From assembly GCA_000688775.2 (NCBI GenBank), contig CP007628.2:186001-250000 (forward strand): a stretch of 64,000 nt of DNA, read 5' to 3'. Below are positions 1 to 7,802 of this stretch, one piece after another. The notes beneath the pieces were generated by a model, which was given only the letters and a program-made list of their open reading frames with translations, was not told the DNA's origin and made no database searches. Both the position numbers and the translations under genes were made by a program. Every line of letters starts with the position of its first letter. The stretch's first letter is position 1. Source of the DNA: Streptococcus sp. VT 162. GTDB taxonomy: Bacteria; Bacillota; Bacilli; Lactobacillales; Streptococcaceae.

Positions 1-1
1 T

Positions 2-373
2 TTAAATTTTGATAAGATTTTTAATAATAAATCTTTTGATATAGAAAAAATAACCTGTATAAAAATAGTTTTACATTTTTCAGAAGATTATTATACAAAT
101 TATCTAGATGAAGAGAAGAAAAATTTATCAAATATTGAAAAATTAGATGATTCTGATAGCAAGGCTGATTATGAACAATTGTTGGATAGGGAAAAACAGC
201 AAATTCAAAATTCTAAATTGAACTGTTTAAAGTTTATTAAAGATGAGCTTACTCAGAAATTGAGAGAATATTATTATTTTGAAGAGGATTTATTTCCAGA
301 TTTTGAGAAGCGAATACAGTATTTATCAGAAAAATATGAGTCAAATGGACAAGAAAAGAAAATCTCAAGCTGA
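2..373 (+). CDS. 3' part of an unrecognised protein, start outside the window
   Basis: The frame is open from the first bases of the window to a TGA at 371-373, so this is the C-terminal ~123 residues of a longer protein. I do not recognise the family. The fragment is strongly charged (many Glu, Asp and Lys) and rich in Asn and Tyr. It looks mostly helical, with a possible coiled-coil stretch from the QQIQNSKLN segment onward. No membrane segment is visible. The DNA is much more AT-rich than the pepS gene that follows, which suggests a horizontally acquired or fast-evolving gene. An internal TTG at 179 is a weak start with no Shine-Dalgarno sequence, so I treat the whole open frame as one gene. 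Confidence 0.55.
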   Translation, partial: LNFDKIFNNKSFDIEKITCIKIVLHFSEDYYTNYLDEEKKNLSNIEKLDDSDSKADYEQLLDREKQQIQNSKLNCLKFIKDELTQKLREYYYFEEDLFPDFEKRIQYLSEKYESNGQEKKISS

Positions 374-540
374 CTATATTTCAGTTTGTTTTAAAAAATT
401 TAAATCTGAGGCGATATGATAAGATGTCTGGCTCTTAAAGATATATAAATTTATTTTAAATTGACAGATATAAAGCCATTGCTTTAGCAGGATTATTTTC
501 TGCTTTGAAGGAAAAATAACAAAAGAAAAGGAAGAATAGA
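374..540. other. AT-rich spacer with a possible 19-codon gene remnant
   Basis: No complete gene fits here. At 460-519 one plus-strand frame reads IDRYKAIALAGLFSALKEK followed by TAA. It has the composition of a real protein C-terminus, no start codon, and an in-frame stop just upstream, so it may be the 3' scrap of a deleted gene. The purine-rich stretch at 525-535 is the pepS ribosome-binding site. The remnant call rests on composition only and could be chance. Confidence 0.25.
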
Positions 541-1782
541 ATGGTTTTACCAAATTTTAAAGAAAATCTAGAAAAATATGCGAAATTATTGGTTGCGAAC
601 GGAATTAACGTGCAACCTGGTCACACTTTGGCTCTTTCTATCGATGTGGAGCAACGTGAGTTGGCGCATTTGATCGTGAAAGAAGCTTATGCCTTGGGTG
701 CACATGAGGTCATCGTTCAGTGGACAGATGATGTGATCAACCGTGAGAAATTCCTCCACGCGCCGATGGAGCGTCTGGACAATGTGCCAGAATACAAGAT
801 TGCTGAGATGAACTATCTCTTGGAGAATAAGGCTAGCCGTCTCGGTGTCCGTTCTTCTGATCCAGGTGCCTTGAACGGAGTGGATGCGGACAAGCTTTCA
901 GCTTCTGCAAAAGCGATGGGACTCGCTATGAAGCCGATGCGCATCGCAACTCAATCCAACAAGGTTAGTTGGACTGTAGCAGCTGCAGCAGGGCTTGAGT
1001 GGGCCAAGAAGGTCTTTCCAAATGCTGCGAGCGATGAAGAAGCAGTTGATCTTCTTTGGGATCAAATCTTCAAAACTTGCCGTGTCTATGAAGAAGATCC
1101 AGTTAAGGCTTGGGAAGAACATGCAGCCATTCTTAAGAGTAAGGCAGAAATGCTTAATAAAGAGCAATTTTCAGCCCTTCACTACACAGCGCCGGGAACT
1201 GATTTGACACTTGGTTTACCTAAGAACCACGTTTGGGAATCAGCTGGTGCTATCAATGCACAGGGAGAAGGATTCTTACCAAATATGCCAACAGAAGAAG
1301 TCTTTACGGCGCCTGACTTCCGTCGTGCAGATGGCTATGTAACCTCTACAAAACCACTTAGCTACAACGGAAATATCATCGAAGGCATTAAAGTAACCTT
1401 CAAGGATGGTCAAATCGTAGACATTACTGCTGCAAAAGGTGATCAGGTCATGAAAGACCTTGTCTTTGAAAATGCTGGTGCGCGTTCCTTGGGTGAATGT
1501 GCCTTGGTACCAGATCCAAGCCCAATTTCTCAGTCAGGGATTACCTTCTTTAACACTCTTTTCGATGAGAATGCTTCAAACCACTTGGCTATCGGCGCAG
1601 CCTATGCGACCAGCATTGTTGGTGGGGCAGAGATGAGCGAAGAGGAGCTTGAAGCTGCAGGACTGAACCGTTCAGATGTTCACGTGGACTTTATGATTGG
1701 GTCGAGTCAAATGGATATCGATGGTATCCGTGAGGATGGAACACGTGTACCACTCTTCCGCAATGGAGACTGGGCAATTTAA
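541..1782 (+). CDS. pepS: Aminopeptidase PepS (M29 family metallopeptidase)
   Basis: PepS is a cytoplasmic aminopeptidase that removes N-terminal residues from peptides, so it helps degrade peptides imported by transporters such as AmiA-F. The protein has 413 residues, the usual length for AmpS/AmpT/PepS enzymes. The residue pattern fits the dinuclear metal site of family M29: Glu253 (in NMPTEEV), Glu319 (in SLGECA), His348 (in NHLAIG), and His381 and Asp383 (in HVDFMIG). The N-terminal half is the substrate-binding domain. The start at 541 follows a purine-rich site (AAAGGAAGAA). The next gene begins 9 bases after the stop, so the two are probably co-transcribed. Family assignment is very secure; fine substrate preference cannot be read from sequence. 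Confidence 0.95.
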   Translation: MVLPNFKENLEKYAKLLVANGINVQPGHTLALSIDVEQRELAHLIVKEAYALGAHEVIVQWTDDVINREKFLHAPMERLDNVPEYKIAEMNYLLENKASRLGVRSSDPGALNGVDADKLSASAKAMGLAMKPMRIATQSNKVSWTVAAAAGLEWAKKVFPNAASDEEAVDLLWDQIFKTCRVYEEDPVKAWEEHAAILKSKAEMLNKEQFSALHYTAPGTDLTLGLPKNHVWESAGAINAQGEGFLPNMPTEEVFTAPDFRRADGYVTSTKPLSYNGNIIEGIKVTFKDGQIVDITAAKGDQVMKDLVFENAGARSLGECALVPDPSPISQSGITFFNTLFDENASNHLAIGAAYATSIVGGAEMSEEELEAAGLNRSDVHVDFMIGSSQMDIDGIREDGTRVPLFRNGDWAI

Positions 1783-1791
1783 GGAGAAGCT

Positions 1792-2022
1792 ATGCTTGGA
1801 AGTATGTTTGTTGGTCTCCTAGTGGGACTCTTGGCAGGTGCTTTGACCAATCGTGGAGAAAGTATGGGATGCTTTGGGAAAATGTTTCTCGGCTGGATTG
1901 GTGCTTCTTTGGGGCACCTGCTCTTTGGGACTTGGGGTCCAAACCTAGCGGGGATAGCTATTGTTCCAGCTGTTTTAGGTGCTATGGTTGTCTTAGCTAT
2001 TTTCTGGAGACGAGGAAGTTAG
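1792..2022 (+). CDS. Small GlsB/YeaQ/YmgE-like membrane protein
   Basis: This 76-residue protein is mostly hydrophobic and Gly-rich, with about three membrane segments: residues 4-18, 28-45 and 50-70. It ends in a short basic tail (FWRRGS). The Gly-rich LVGLLAGALTN pattern followed by GWIGASLGHLLFG resembles the GlsB/YeaQ/YmgE family (formerly 'transglycosylase-associated protein'), small membrane proteins linked to stress responses. The start at 1792 has a strong AAGGAG site overlapping the pepS stop, so it is translated from the pepS message. A RUP-like element begins 13 bases after its stop. No enzymatic residues are seen and the molecular function is unknown. Confidence 0.75.
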   Translation: MLGSMFVGLLVGLLAGALTNRGESMGCFGKMFLGWIGASLGHLLFGTWGPNLAGIAIVPAVLGAMVVLAIFWRRGS

Positions 2023-2035
2023 TTTCTTAAATCTG

Positions 2036-2194
2036 ATACTCAATGAAAATCAAAGAGCAAACTAGGAAACTAGCCGCAGGCCGCTCAAAGCACTGCTTTG
2101 CGGTTGTAGATAGAACTGACGAAGTCAGCTCAAAACACTGTTTTGAGGTTGCAGATGGACGTTGACGCGGTTTGAAGAGATTTTTGAAGAGTAT
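2036..2194. repeat. RUP-like miniature element with an internal 45-bp duplication
   Basis: The element has imperfect terminal inverted repeats: the left end begins TACTCAATGAAAATC and the right end, read in reverse, begins TACTCTTCAAAAATC. It has TA at both borders, as expected for an IS630/Tc1-type target duplication. It matches the pneumococcal RUP element as I remember it. The interior holds two copies of a 45-bp module (2083-2127 and 2128-2172), each with a small hairpin built from CTCAAA...TTTGAG arms. It is about 46 bp longer than the second copy at 16065 and lies in the opposite orientation. It is non-coding and sits between the small membrane protein and a terminator. Confidence 0.7.
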
Positions 2195-2200
2195 GAAAAG

Positions 2201-2235
2201 AAAAGGAGGTTGGTCACTTGGGTCAGCCTCCTTTT
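2201..2235 (+). terminator. Hairpin terminator after the pepS transcript
   Basis: The arms AAAAGGAGGTTG (2201-2212) and CAGCCTCCTTTT (2224-2235) form a 12-bp stem with one G-U pair. The T-run is short, so strength is uncertain. The rsuA -10 element begins only six bases downstream. Confidence 0.6.
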
Positions 2236-2240
2236 GAGTA

Positions 2241-2256
2241 TGATATAATAGTTCTA
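2241..2256 (+). promoter_or_regulatory. Extended -10 promoter placing +1 on the rsuA start codon
   Basis: TGATATAAT at 2241-2249 is a full extended -10 element. Only six bases separate it from the ATG at 2256, so transcription should begin at or within a base or two of that A. No Shine-Dalgarno sequence fits, which predicts a leaderless mRNA. Confidence 0.7.
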
Positions 2257-2978
2257 TGAGATTAGATAAATTTTTAGTTGCCTGTGCTGTGGGGAGTCGG
2301 ACAGAAGTCAAAAACTTGCTCAAGGCTGGGCGGGTGACGGTAAATGGTAAAAAAGAAAAGTCAGCTAAACTGCAGATCAATGAGGAAAGAGATGAGATTC
2401 GCTTTGATGGCCAAGTGCTGGAGTACGAGGAGTTTGTCTACTACATGATGAACAAGCCCCAAGGAGTCATTTCAGCGACTGAGGATTCTATACACAGAAC
2501 GGTGTTGGACTTGTTGGATGATATTGCTCGGACCAAGGAAGTTTTTCCAGTAGGGCGCTTGGATATCGATACGCATGGCCTCCTGCTCTTGACCAATGAT
2601 GGCCAGCTGGCTCATGCTCTTCTTTCACCAAAACGTCATGTGGATAAGACCTATCTGGCACAAGTCGAGGGAATTATGACCCAAGAAGATGTGGAGACAT
2701 TTGTCAAGGGCATTCCGCTTAAGGACTTTACCTGCCAGCCAGCTAAGCTGGAGATTGTGTCGGTAGATTCAGTAAAGAATCAAAGTTTGGTTCGTGTGAC
2801 CATTGCTGAAGGGAAGTTCCATCAAGTCAAGCGTATGGTGGCCTACTGTGGTAAGGAAGTGGTGGACTTACAACGTTTGACGATGGGAACTCTAGCCTTG
2901 GATGAGAACTTAGAACGAGGAGAATGGCGCCGCCTGACCAAGGAGGAATTAGAGGAGCTCCTTGCTAGTATTGCTTAG
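2256..2978 (+). CDS. rsuA: RsuA/RluB-type rRNA pseudouridine synthase
   Basis: The enzyme isomerises a uridine in ribosomal RNA to pseudouridine; RsuA itself acts on 16S U516. The 240 residues contain an N-terminal S4 RNA-binding domain (MRLDKFLVACAVGSR to about residue 48). The synthase domain follows, with the GRLDIDTHGLLLLTNDG motif at 100-116 and catalytic Asp103. The closing KFHQVKRM motif is typical of the family. The start at 2256 is the first residue of the S4 domain, so it cannot be much further downstream, and there is no upstream ribosome-binding site. Whether it targets 16S (RsuA) or 23S (RluB) RNA cannot be settled here; the length favours RsuA. Confidence 0.9.
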   Translation: MRLDKFLVACAVGSRTEVKNLLKAGRVTVNGKKEKSAKLQINEERDEIRFDGQVLEYEEFVYYMMNKPQGVISATEDSIHRTVLDLLDDIARTKEVFPVGRLDIDTHGLLLLTNDGQLAHALLSPKRHVDKTYLAQVEGIMTQEDVETFVKGIPLKDFTCQPAKLEIVSVDSVKNQSLVRVTIAEGKFHQVKRMVAYCGKEVVDLQRLTMGTLALDENLERGEWRRLTKEELEELLASIA

Positions 2979-2993
2979 TTTCGATTATGTTAG

Positions 2994-3023
2994 AAAAGGT
3001 GAGGAGAATGTCCTTGCCTTTTT
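2994..3023 (+). terminator. Terminator after rsuA
   Basis: AAAGGTGAGGA and TCCTTGCCTTT form a hairpin with wobble pairs, followed by a T-rich tail. Confidence 0.6.
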
Positions 3024-3034
3024 AAGTTTTTCGG

Positions 3035-3062
3035 TTGCTTCCTTTGTGAAAAGAGTTATAAT
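3035..3062 (+). promoter_or_regulatory. pepC promoter
   Basis: TTGCTT (3035-3040) and TATAAT (3057-3062) are separated by 16 bp. A strong AAAGGAGG site precedes the ATG at 3089. Confidence 0.65.
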
Positions 3063-3088
3063 AGACAGTAGAATAAAAGGAGGAATCT

Positions 3089-4423
3089 ATGAACGCGATT
3101 CAAGAATCATTTACAGATAAATTATTTGCTAACTATGAAGCAAATGTTAAATACCAAGCGATCGAAAATGCTGCCAGCCATAACGGAATTTTTGCAGCCC
3201 TAGAACGTCGCCAAAGCCATGTAGACAATACACCTGTTTTCTCATTGGATTTGACCAAGGATAAGGTAACCAACCAGAAAGCATCTGGTCGCTGCTGGAT
3301 GTTTGCAGCTCTCAACACCTTCCGCCACAAACTTATCTCTCAATACAAGCTTGAGAACTTTGAATTGTCACAGGCTCACACTTTCTTCTGGGACAAGTAT
3401 GAGAAATCAAACTGGTTCTTGGAGCAAGTGATTGCTACTGCAGACCAAGAATTGACGAGCCGCAAGGTTAGCTTCCTACTCCAAACACCTCAACAAGACG
3501 GTGGTCAGTGGGATATGGTAGTGTCCCTCTTTGAGAAATACGGTGTCGTGCCCAAGTCTGTTTACCCTGAGTCTATCTCATCTAGCAACAGCCGTGAGCT
3601 CAATGCAATTCTTAACAAATTGCTTCGCCAAGATGCTCAAATCTTGCGTGACTTGCTCGCTTCTGGTGCAGACCAAGCGACTGTTCAAGCTAAGAAAGAA
3701 GACCTCTTGCAAGAAATCTTTAACTTCCTTGCTATGTCACTAGGTCTTCCACCACGTAAATTTGACTTTGCTTATCGCGATAAGGATGATAACTACCAAA
3801 GCGAAAAGGGTATCACACCACAAGAGTTTTACAGGAAATATGTCAATCTTCCTCTAGAAGACTACGTTTCTGTTATCAATGCTCCAACTGCTGACAAGCC
3901 TTACGGCAAATCTTACACAGTTGAGATGTTAGGAAATGTGGTTGGTAGCCGTGCAGTTCGCTACATCAACGTTCCAATGGAACGCTTGAAAGAATTGGCG
4001 ATTGCCCAAATGCAAACAGGAGAAACTGTTTGGTTTGGTTCAGATGTCGGCCAACTTAGCAACCGCAAAGCTGGAATCCTTGCGACAGATGTTTATGACT
4101 TTGAATCAAGCATGGATATTCAACTCACTCAAGACAAGGCTGGACGTTTGGACTACAGCGAAAGCTTGATGACCCACGCCATGGTCTTGACAGGTGTGGA
4201 TTTGGATGAAAATGGCAAGTCAACCAAGTGGAAGGTTGAAAACTCATGGGGAGACAAGGTCGGTACAGATGGTTACTTCGTTGCCTCAGATGCTTGGATG
4301 GATGAATACACTTACCAAATCGTTGTCCGTAAAGAATTACTAACAGCAGAAGAACGAGCTGCTTATGAAGCAGAACCAATCGTACTTGCACCATGGGATC
4401 CAATGGGTGCCTTGGCAGAATAA
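3089..4423 (+). CDS. pepC: Aminopeptidase C (bleomycin-hydrolase-type C1 cysteine peptidase)
   Basis: PepC is a cytoplasmic papain-fold aminopeptidase with broad specificity, usually a hexamer whose active sites face an inner chamber. The 444-residue length is typical of lactic-acid bacteria. The catalytic residues are visible: Cys69 in ASGRCWMFA, His363 in MTHAMVLTG, and Asn385 in VENSWGD. The oxyanion Gln is Gln63 in VTNQKA. The C-terminus ends in PMGALAE; in this family the tail reaches the active site and limits cleavage to the N-terminus. It has its own promoter and terminator, so it is monocistronic. With PepS 1.3 kb upstream it supplies intracellular peptide breakdown. Confidence 0.97.
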   Translation: MNAIQESFTDKLFANYEANVKYQAIENAASHNGIFAALERRQSHVDNTPVFSLDLTKDKVTNQKASGRCWMFAALNTFRHKLISQYKLENFELSQAHTFFWDKYEKSNWFLEQVIATADQELTSRKVSFLLQTPQQDGGQWDMVVSLFEKYGVVPKSVYPESISSSNSRELNAILNKLLRQDAQILRDLLASGADQATVQAKKEDLLQEIFNFLAMSLGLPPRKFDFAYRDKDDNYQSEKGITPQEFYRKYVNLPLEDYVSVINAPTADKPYGKSYTVEMLGNVVGSRAVRYINVPMERLKELAIAQMQTGETVWFGSDVGQLSNRKAGILATDVYDFESSMDIQLTQDKAGRLDYSESLMTHAMVLTGVDLDENGKSTKWKVENSWGDKVGTDGYFVASDAWMDEYTYQIVVRKELLTAEERAAYEAEPIVLAPWDPMGALAE

Positions 4424-4433
4424 AGTATAAAGA

Positions 4434-4466
4434 AAAGAGGTTAGGGAAATCCTAGCTTCTTTTTTA
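4434..4466 (+). terminator. Terminator after pepC
   Basis: AAGAGGTTAGG and CCTAGCTTCTT pair around a GAAAT loop, and T6 follows. Confidence 0.85.
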
Positions 4467-4588
4467 AGTCCTTCTTGAAGTGGCGATAGATGATGCTTGC
4501 CAAGGGAGTTCTTCCTATTTTGAGTCTTTAAGTGACAGAGAAAAAGATATGTGTTACTATAGTAGTACAAAAGGATATCGGAGTAGAA

Positions 4589-6817
4589 ATGAAGTATTTA
4601 AGCAGTCAAGACATCAAGAATCGTCAACGAAACATCAGCGATATTAAACCCTATAAAACAACCAAGGAAATCGTCGTTTCAAATATCTTTACCTTCTTTA
4701 ATGCCATGAACTTGGCTCTGGCAGTTCTGGTAGCCACAACCTTGCGATTTGAAAATATGCTCTTTTTAGGTGTGATTGCTATCAATACAGCCATTGGGAT
4801 TTTCCAAGAAGTGCGTTCAAAAAATGCTCTAGAAAAGCTAAGTTTGCTTGGTAAAAGTAAGTACAGAGTCAACCGAGATGGCCAAACGATTGAGATTGAT
4901 CCAGAGGACATCGTTCTAGGCGAGTACCTGCATCTCAATCTGGGAGATCAGGTGCCTGTCGATGCAGAAGTCCTTGAAGGGAATATTGAAGTTGATGAGT
5001 CCTTGCTGACGGGTGAAAGTGATTCGGTCTTTAAAACAGTTGGTGACAAGCTGATGAGTGGAAGCAATGTCGTCAGCGGTACTTGTCTGGTCACGGCGAC
5101 AGCTGTGGGTCCCGATAGTTATATCAACAAGCTCGCAAAATCCAGCAAGGAATTCAAAAAATACCCTTCTCAACTGCGCGATTATATGGATAAGATTTTA
5201 AAAATCGTTTCTATCTTGCTGGTGCCAGTTGCCATTCTGCTCTATGTCAGAGGTTTTAGTCTAGGACGGACTTATGTTGAAATCGTCTTGGGAAGTTCAG
5301 GTGCCTTGGTCGGCATGATTCCAGAGGGCTTGATTCTCCTAGTTAGTGTGTCCCTAGCAGTAGCAGCCATGAAGCTGGCTAAAAAGAAGGTTCTAGTGCA
5401 GGAACTATACTGTGTGGAAACTTTGGCGCGAGTAGATGTTCTTTGTTTTGATAAGACAGGTACCATCACGACTGGTAATATGAAGGTCCAAGAAATGAAT
5501 GCTAATGTGGCAGAGAAACTATCTTCTTATCTGGCTTATTTCGAGGATGAAAATGCAACTTCCCGAGCTCTGAAGACTTACTTAACCTGTGAGAAAAAGT
5601 GGGAAGTTCAAGAAGTTGGTGCCTTTTCAAGTAAAAATAAGTATTCCTTTGTCCAAGTAAAAGACAGTGGGACCTATTTCTTCGGAGCCTATGAATTTCT
5701 AGGCTTTACCCAGCCGATGGATGCCTACTATGAGCATCTGAAACAGCAAGGTTTTCGAATCTTAACACTCGCTCATAGCAAGGACCAGATTACTAGTCCA
5801 GCTAATATGGAACTACTAGGCCACGTCGTTTTGTCAGATGAGATTAAGGACAATACCAAGGAAACCTTTGACTATTTCGAATCTCAAGGTGTTGAAGTGA
5901 AGATTATCAGTGGTGATAATCATGTGGCTGTATATGGGGTGGCTCGTAAGGCAGGTTTTAAGGAAGAAGCGCGGGCTATTGATATGACCAAGGTGAGCGA
6001 TGATGACTTTGAAAGAGTGGTCTTGGAACACGAAATATTTGGACGTGTGACACCTGAACAGAAGCAAAAGATGGTATCTATTTTGCAAAATGCTGGTAAA
6101 ACAGTTGCCATGAGTGGTGATGGAGTCAATGATGTTCTGGCTCTCAAGAAAGCAGATATTAGTTTTGCCATGAAGGGGGCTACGAGTGCAGCCAAAAGTG
6201 TATCCAATATTGTTTTTCTCACAGATGACTTTGCAGTATTTTATGATATCTTGATGGAAGGACGCCGGGTCATTAACAACATCCAAAAGGTAGCCTCTCT
6301 TTTTCTAACAAAGACCTTCTTCTCCATCGTTTTTGCCATTTTGAGTGTGGTATTTGGTTTGGAATTTGCCTTTATCCCCATTCAGTTTACAATCATTTCA
6401 GCCATTACGATTGGGATTCCATCCTTCTTCCTGACTTTTGAGTCCAATAAAGAAAAGGTTAGCACTCACTTTATGAGAGATATCCTAACCAACGCGGCGA
6501 TTGGTGGTGGCGTTCTGGTTGCTAGTGTTCTTTTGACCAATTTCTTTATCACTGTCCCAGGTCAGGTCAAATTTATTTGCTTCCTCCTTGCCCTGATCAA
6601 TGGTCTGTGTCTAGTTGCCAAGGTCAGCTTGCCTTTTAATCGATACAAGATGCTTTTGCTCACGTTTTTGAGCCTTGCAGCCCTTGTTGGTGTACTTGCC
6701 AATACTTTTATCCTACAGGGAGCTTTTGTGCCTTTAGAAGCCAAACAGCTACTCTATGTTGCCATACTAGCAGTGGTGATTGGGTGCTTTCATTATCTTA
6801 CTAGGAGAAAAAGTTGA
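4589..6817 (+). CDS. Cation-transporting P-type ATPase
   Basis: This is an ATP-driven cation pump of the plasma membrane, about 742 residues from the ATG at 4589. An in-frame ATG at 4532 lacks a ribosome-binding site, while 4589 follows GGAG. The actuator loop has LLTGES. Membrane helix 4 has the IPEGL motif typical of P2-type (Ca2+-ATPase-like) pumps. The phosphorylated Asp288 lies in DKTGTIT, and the hinge has GDGVNDVLALKKADI. There is no N-terminal heavy-metal-binding domain and no CPC motif, which argues against a Cu/Zn pump. Four further hydrophobic helices close the C-terminus. The ion (Ca2+, Mn2+, Mg2+ or K+/Na+) cannot be decided. I see no metal riboswitch in the 120-bp upstream gap. 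It stands alone between two terminators. Confidence 0.88.
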   Translation: MKYLSSQDIKNRQRNISDIKPYKTTKEIVVSNIFTFFNAMNLALAVLVATTLRFENMLFLGVIAINTAIGIFQEVRSKNALEKLSLLGKSKYRVNRDGQTIEIDPEDIVLGEYLHLNLGDQVPVDAEVLEGNIEVDESLLTGESDSVFKTVGDKLMSGSNVVSGTCLVTATAVGPDSYINKLAKSSKEFKKYPSQLRDYMDKILKIVSILLVPVAILLYVRGFSLGRTYVEIVLGSSGALVGMIPEGLILLVSVSLAVAAMKLAKKKVLVQELYCVETLARVDVLCFDKTGTITTGNMKVQEMNANVAEKLSSYLAYFEDENATSRALKTYLTCEKKWEVQEVGAFSSKNKYSFVQVKDSGTYFFGAYEFLGFTQPMDAYYEHLKQQGFRILTLAHSKDQITSPANMELLGHVVLSDEIKDNTKETFDYFESQGVEVKIISGDNHVAVYGVARKAGFKEEARAIDMTKVSDDDFERVVLEHEIFGRVTPEQKQKMVSILQNAGKTVAMSGDGVNDVLALKKADISFAMKGATSAAKSVSNIVFLTDDFAVFYDILMEGRRVINNIQKVASLFLTKTFFSIVFAILSVVFGLEFAFIPIQFTIISAITIGIPSFFLTFESNKEKVSTHFMRDILTNAAIGGGVLVASVLLTNFFITVPGQVKFICFLLALINGLCLVAKVSLPFNRYKMLLLTFLSLAALVGVLANTFILQGAFVPLEAKQLLYVAILAVVIGCFHYLTRRKS

Positions 6818-6822
6818 TACAT

Positions 6823-6855
6823 AAAAAGAATCAGGTTTAATCCTGATTCTTTTTT
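6823..6855. terminator. Bidirectional terminator between the ATPase and manN
   Basis: AAAAAGAATCAGG and CCTGATTCTTTTTT form a long stem with T-runs on both strands, between two convergent genes. Confidence 0.9.
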
Positions 6856-6876
6856 GTTTATATATTCTCACCGAGA

Positions 6877-7788
6877 TTACATGATACCGAAGAAACGAGC
6901 TGCGATACCAACTGCAAAGAGGGCAAGGATGATTGTGATTGGAGATACTTTTTTCTTAAGCAACCACATGCAAAGGAAAGTAAGGAGAAGTCCCATCAAT
7001 CCTGGAATCAATGAGTCCAACTGACCTTGAAGCGTTTGTGGTTGAACTCTATCTAGGCTCATACCACTAAGCGCTTGACCAAGAATGCCCTTCAACTCAG
7101 CTCCTGTAACAGGACCTTCTGGGAAGTTGATGTAGGCACCTTCTGACAATTGTTTGCCTGGAAGGTTGATAGTGAAGTTGATGGATACCCAACGTTGTAC
7201 AAGAACGGCAAGGATGAACATACCAAGGATAGAAGCACCTTTAGTGATGTCTTTCAAGATACCACCAGACATGTCTTTAGTGATCTCAGATCCAGCTTTG
7301 TAACCGAACTCTTGTGTATACCATAGGAAGGCCATACGGATAGCATTCCATCCAAAGAAGAAGAGAAGGGGACCAACAATGTTACCAGATGCAGCAAGTG
7401 ATGCACCAAGGGCTCCAAGGATAGGACGAACTGTAAACCAGAATACTGGGTCACCGATACCAGCAAGAGGTCCCATCATACCGATTTTAACCCCTTGGAT
7501 AGCCGCGTCATCGATTTCTACACCGTTAGCGCGCTCTTCTTCAAGTGCAAGAGTAACCCCCATGATAGGAGCAGCTACGTATGGGTGAGTGTTGAAGAAC
7601 TCAAGGTGACGCTCAAGAGCAGCCGCTTGGTCTTCTTTTTTAGTGTATAATTTTTTGATAGCTGGGATTAATGAGTAAGCCCAACCCAAGTTTTGCATAC
7701 GTTCGTAGTTCCAAGAACCTTGAAGGAATTGTGAACGCCACCAAACTTTTTGACGATCTGATTTTGATAATTGAATTTTTTCAGCCAT
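6877..7788 (-). CDS. manN: Mannose-family PTS component IID
   Basis: IID is one of the two membrane subunits of the mannose/glucose phosphotransferase permease, and it forms the sugar channel with IIC. The 303-residue protein has the family N-terminus, with a basic SDRQKVWWRSQFLQGSWNYERM segment split over residues 10-31. The conserved MGPLAGIGDPVFWFT motif lies near residues 130-144, followed by hydrophobic helices and a polar loop before the last helices. It is the last gene of the manL-manM-manN operon, 14 bases after manM, and ends at the shared terminator at 6823. In streptococci this permease is the main glucose/mannose transporter and also the receptor for class II bacteriocins (established for the family, not shown here). 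Confidence 0.96.
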   Translation of the reverse strand: MAEKIQLSKSDRQKVWWRSQFLQGSWNYERMQNLGWAYSLIPAIKKLYTKKEDQAAALERHLEFFNTHPYVAAPIMGVTLALEEERANGVEIDDAAIQGVKIGMMGPLAGIGDPVFWFTVRPILGALGASLAASGNIVGPLLFFFGWNAIRMAFLWYTQEFGYKAGSEITKDMSGGILKDITKGASILGMFILAVLVQRWVSINFTINLPGKQLSEGAYINFPEGPVTGAELKGILGQALSGMSLDRVQPQTLQGQLDSLIPGLMGLLLTFLCMWLLKKKVSPITIILALFAVGIAARFFGIM

Positions 7789-7802
7789 GATTGTTCCCCT
7801 TT

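Noticed and set aside
4467..4588. Metal riboswitch (yybP-ykoY type) upstream of the P-type ATPase
   Set aside because: The gap is short, and I see no paired stem arrangement or anti-terminator.
5834..6286. 150-residue minus-strand frame inside the P-type ATPase gene
   Set aside because: Antisense of a conserved enzyme; no promoter, ribosome-binding site or recognisable motif.
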